The notes under the pieces were generated by a model that saw only the letters and a program-made list of their open reading frames with translations, had not been told where the DNA came from and ran no database searches. Source: Bacteroidota bacterium (GTDB taxonomy: Bacteria; Bacteroidota; Bacteroidia; Bacteroidales; VadinHA17). Taken from it: DNA of 56,838 nt. The translations under genes were made by a program, and so were the position numbers. Of the stretch, positions 53,924 to 56,838 are shown one piece after another (positions within the stretch are counted from its first letter, which is position 1; every line of letters starts with the position of its first letter). The stretch spans positions 1 through 56,838 of the forward strand of contig JAKQPD010000197.1 in assembly GCA_029564935.1 (NCBI GenBank), given 5' to 3'.

Positions 53924-54916
53924 ATGATGAAAAAGATTATAGCTTTTATAGTTCTTTCGATAGTCATGGTTTCATGCTACGAAGAATATCTCAAAGACTA
54001 TCCCTACACCGCAATATATTTTCCGATCCAGCAGGATGTCCGGACCTTTGTTGTCGGTGAGGGCATGAAGTTTAAAGTAGGCGCTACACTCGGGGGAGTA
54101 CGGCAGAATACATTCAATCGTAATGTGAGCTTTACACTTGATCCGGCACTGATCACTCCGGCGCTGCTTGCAAGGATGAAATCAGCTTCCCATGGTCATA
54201 TCAAAAACCCGACAGCCCCTGTGACCGCATTCGAATTGTTACCGACTACGCACTACCAGTTGTCGAACAATACGACCATGGTTATTGAAACGGGATTTCA
54301 TACGGGAACCATTACTGTAAAAGCCGATTCGGCTAATTACCTGAAAGATTCTCTTAAAACTTGCAGGACTGCGACCTATGTGCTTCCTTTTTACATAAAT
54401 AGTGCAGATGCCGATTCACTTATCCAAAGCAAACGATCCAATGTGGTCGGTACAATGTTCGAACATATGCTTTTCGGTAATTACTGGCATGGAGGCTCGG
54501 CAAGGATCGAGAGACCCGGCAAAGCAGACTCAACAGTGAAATATTACACCACAGTACCCATGCAGGAAAACCTGATTTGGAGTCTGACAACCACCGGTCC
54601 CACAACAGTAGTCTGTAATGGATATTACAAGGCAGCAACCACAGCGTCGGCAACCCAGATGAAACTTGTTAAGAAAGGGAACAAAATCATCCTGAGCGCA
54701 GCAGAGGGTTCGGCATTTGCTTTTACTCCCGACGGCGAATGTACATATAACAATGCCAAACTGCTCCAGAAAAGACAGATCTACCTGAAGTATAAGTATA
54801 CCGATCCTGCTTCAGGATGGACATACCATTGCACGGATACTATGACTTTCAGGAACAGGATCCGCGACGGAATAAACGAATGGCAGGATGAAAATCCGGG
54901 CAATTATGATAAGTAA
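53924..54916 (+). CDS. Surface lipoprotein, DUF1735/BT_3987-like
   Basis: The 330-residue product has a lipoprotein signal (lipobox MVSC). Its N-terminal part (IYFPIQQDVRTFVVGEGMKFKVGATLGGVRQN) fits DUF1735-type domains found in surface glycan-binding or glycosidase-accessory lipoproteins of SusC/SusD loci. The C-terminal half (about 185-330; GNYWHGGSARIERPGKADSTVKYY, YLKYKYTDPASGWTYHCTDTM) resembles a lipocalin-like beta domain, but I cannot name it. A role in glycan capture with the second SusCD pair is inferred from position. Confidence 0.75.
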   Translation: MMKKIIAFIVLSIVMVSCYEEYLKDYPYTAIYFPIQQDVRTFVVGEGMKFKVGATLGGVRQNTFNRNVSFTLDPALITPALLARMKSASHGHIKNPTAPVTAFELLPTTHYQLSNNTTMVIETGFHTGTITVKADSANYLKDSLKTCRTATYVLPFYINSADADSLIQSKRSNVVGTMFEHMLFGNYWHGGSARIERPGKADSTVKYYTTVPMQENLIWSLTTTGPTTVVCNGYYKAATTASATQMKLVKKGNKIILSAAEGSAFAFTPDGECTYNNAKLLQKRQIYLKYKYTDPASGWTYHCTDTMTFRNRIRDGINEWQDENPGNYDK

Positions 54917-54952
54917 TTAATCCGCATCCTTCTACCGGGAGCGGGACGTCAT

Positions 54953-55090
54953 TTTAACCGCAGAGTACGCAAAGCCCTCCTTCGCCAAGGCTACGGAGGG
55001 TAAGAGTTACGCAAAGGACGCAAAGGCCAAGATTTTATAATCTTCCTCTTTGCGACCTTTGCGAAAATCTTAGCGACCTTTGCGGTTATT
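54953..55090. repeat. TTTAACCGC-ended inverted-repeat element, copy 3
   Basis: Starts TTTAACCGCAGAG and ends CTTTGCGGTTA, with CGCAAAG units on the left and CTTTGCG units on the right. An extra hairpin (CCCTCC with GGAGGG, 54978-55001) is inserted in the left half. TTTTTTT follows, so it could end the SusC/SusD operon transcript. Confidence 0.78.
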
Positions 55091-55113
55091 TTTTTCTTCG
55101 TTAAACCTCAGTT

Positions 55114-55144
55114 TTTGTCATTACATTAACATTGACTAACTTTA
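55114..55144 (+). promoter_or_regulatory. Candidate promoter for the GH2-like gene
   Basis: TTTG (55114-55117), 19 bp, then TAACTTTA (55137-55144), which differs from TAnnTTTG at the last base. It lies 18 bp before the start codon. Confidence 0.45.
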
Positions 55145-55162
55145 TTGTCGAAATTCTGCAAT

Positions 55163-56838
55163 ATGAAACCTGTCGTTGTCTTGCTAACATCTTTGTTATT
55201 GTGGGTACCATTCAGCTATTCACAGAAAAAGCAATCTCAGCCAGCTTTACCTCCACGTTATGAGAAGGTCATTAATTCAAACTGGACCTTTAATTATTTC
55301 CCTGATGAGAAAGCGGATAAGGGATATGAATCACCGGGATTTGATGACTCCAGGTGGCCTGCGGTTAGTATCCCTCATACCTGGAATACATATGAAACAA
55401 CAGGTGAATTTCATCCATTAATGAGAAGCAATGACGGTACTGACAATACGTACTGGACCAACGGCTGGGGCTGGTACCGGAAACACTTTATTGTTAACAC
55501 AATTGCTTCCGGGAAGAAAGTATTTGTCGAATTTACGGGGGTTCAGAAATATTGCAGGGTATGGATCAATGGTAATTATCTTGGAGAACATGCTGGTGGC
55601 TACGATGCATTTGAATTCAACTTAACCGATTTCATAATACCGGGTAATGACAATCTCCTTGCTGTTGCTGTCAGAAATGTCCGGGAAAATGATTCCGGAA
55701 AAGACCCATCAGATAAAGGTGATCCGAATATTTATGGCGGGATACATAACAATGTAAATCTTCTTCTAAAGAACAGTCTTTATATACAAAAAAAGGGGTC
55801 CTCCTTACAAGAGGGAGGTGTACTTATAACAACTCCGTCAGTATCTGAAAAAGAGGGAGTTGTAAGGGTCATTACATTGGTTCAAAACGATTATAGTGAA
55901 CCGAAGGAATGCATTCTTAATACTTATATAACAGATGCTTCTGACAGAAATGTTCAGGTAATAAAATCAAAAGCAAAGATCAATCCGAAGCAAGTATATA
56001 AGTTCGACCAGATCTTAAAGCCTGTTGCGAAGCCTCATCTGTGGTCACCTGATGATCCTTATTTATATCAAGTTCGTTCTGAAGTTCTGACCGATAACAA
56101 AATTGCTGATATTTTCTCCAGCCCTCTGGCTTTCAGGCGGGATTTTACTGACAATAGCAATAATGTGAGTTCTGAGAGAGTGCAGATCGGCGGGAAAAAC
56201 AGATACCGGGAATACCCATGGCTTGGTATTGCTGTTCCTGAACCGATAACTGAAATTGATTTATGGGATGCTGCTGAAAATCTAATTATAAATACCGCAG
56301 ACAGTACATCAGCAGGCAGGTTAATCCCTGGAAAAGTCAGGTCGGGAGAGCCGGCAAAGATCGTTCTTAAAAGTTCACACAATAAGATAAATGCCGACAG
56401 GGGATCAGTAGCAATAATTACCGCAGATATCGTTGATTCTGAAGGAACCCATGTGTCCGGAGCGACAAATACGATAAAGTGGAGTGTAACAGGACCGGCA
56501 ATCCTTTCAGGACCTTCGGTTTATGAGCCGGAAGTCAGCAGGCAAAACCGGACAAAGGGAGTGTGGTATCGGGATATGCCGGTGCCGAATGTGATAAGAT
56601 CCAATGGTTCGGCTGGCAGGATAACTGTTATGGTATCGACACCCGGACTTGCATCAGGATCAATAGCAATTGAGGCCGTTGAAGTTAAGGCAGATAACTC
56701 AGTTATATCAGAACCTCTTCTGAATGATGAAGGCAGGAGACGGGTATTCAGACCCGAAATGAGCGTCAAATCACTGGATGAGCCGGATGGAGAACTGAAA
56801 CGGACATCCGGCGAAATAAACCTCGGTCCCGGATCAGA
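55163..56838 (+). CDS. GH2-like protein with catalytic barrel apparently missing, 3' end outside window
   Basis: The frame from ATG 55163 stays open to the window end (558 codons). After a Sec signal peptide (VVVLLTSLLLWVPFSYSQ) comes a GH2 N-terminal sugar-binding domain (NWTFNYFPDE, FDDSRWPAVSIPHTWN, WGWYRKHF, VWINGNYLGEHAGGYDAFEF, NIYGGIHNNVNL), then the Ig-like GH2 domain (KPHLWSPDDPYLYQVRSEV). The barrel seems to begin (GGKNRYREYPWLGIAVPEPI, comparable to the NRHQHYPWLGDAVPDW segment of this GH2 group). About 40 residues later the sequence is already in a C-terminal Ig/DUF4982-type region (AKIVLKSSHNKINADRGSVAIITADIVD). The acid/base NE and nucleophile Glu regions are not found. It may be a non-catalytic binding protein or a decayed enzyme. 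Confidence 0.75.
   Translation, partial: MKPVVVLLTSLLLWVPFSYSQKKQSQPALPPRYEKVINSNWTFNYFPDEKADKGYESPGFDDSRWPAVSIPHTWNTYETTGEFHPLMRSNDGTDNTYWTNGWGWYRKHFIVNTIASGKKVFVEFTGVQKYCRVWINGNYLGEHAGGYDAFEFNLTDFIIPGNDNLLAVAVRNVRENDSGKDPSDKGDPNIYGGIHNNVNLLLKNSLYIQKKGSSLQEGGVLITTPSVSEKEGVVRVITLVQNDYSEPKECILNTYITDASDRNVQVIKSKAKINPKQVYKFDQILKPVAKPHLWSPDDPYLYQVRSEVLTDNKIADIFSSPLAFRRDFTDNSNNVSSERVQIGGKNRYREYPWLGIAVPEPITEIDLWDAAENLIINTADSTSAGRLIPGKVRSGEPAKIVLKSSHNKINADRGSVAIITADIVDSEGTHVSGATNTIKWSVTGPAILSGPSVYEPEVSRQNRTKGVWYRDMPVPNVIRSNGSAGRITVMVSTPGLASGSIAIEAVEVKADNSVISEPLLNDEGRRRVFRPEMSVKSLDEPDGELKRTSGEINLGPGS

Overview
The window looks like a chromosomal segment of a Bacteroidota bacterium, probably Bacteroidales-like. 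The evidence is several SusC/SusD pairs, lipoproteins with SPII lipoboxes, TTG-N18-TAnnTTTG promoters typical of the phylum, a bifunctional HisB, a fused HisIE and a DAHP synthase-chorismate mutase fusion. No rRNA, tRNA, CRISPR array, transposase or phage gene was seen.

Layout. (1) Positions 1-7199 (+): the end of one SusD gene, an EEP-family lipoprotein, a SusC/SusD pair closed by a terminator, and a second secreted EEP-family protein. (2) 7373-11302: a HAD 5'-nucleotidase-like gene (-), then a Tat-exported Gfo/Idh/MocA oxidoreductase, a PmoA-like (DUF6807-type) protein and a NIPSNAP-domain lipoprotein (+). (3) 11400-38112 (all -): a 26.7 kb amino-acid biosynthesis array. In transcription order it is ilvD-ilvB-ilvN-ilvC-leuA-leuC-leuD-(second LeuA/CimA-type gene)-leuB, hisGDCBHAF-IE, pheA-aminotransferase-tyrA-DAHPS/CM-aroA, trpB2. 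(4) 38211-56838: a polysaccharide utilisation locus with GH97, GH29 and a sugar isomerase/epimerase-type TIM barrel on (-). On (+) are two tandem SusC/SusD pairs, a DUF1735-like surface lipoprotein and the start of a GH2-like protein whose catalytic barrel appears to be missing.

The most interesting signal is in region 3. Three module boundaries carry a short leader ORF rich in exactly the amino acid(s) made downstream, followed by a terminator hairpin with a U-tract and a competing antiterminator segment starting at or just after the leader stop codon. These are Trp (WWW) before trpB2, Phe/Tyr (YFYFFFYF) before pheA, and Ile/Leu/Val (a GTG-initiated 18-mer) before ilvD. The leader ORFs, hairpins and pairings are read directly from the sequence. 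That they act by ribosome-mediated attenuation is inference from the classical trp/his/ilv model. The his module has no such leader and sits behind a terminator that closes leuB.

Many intergenic gaps, including gaps inside the biosynthetic operons, hold repeats: a TTTAACCGCAAAG-ended inverted-repeat family, C-rich/G-rich hairpin elements in two homologous copies, a 9-bp minisatellite, an array of about 20 nt units, and a 52-bp perfect palindrome with a partial second copy 32 kb away.
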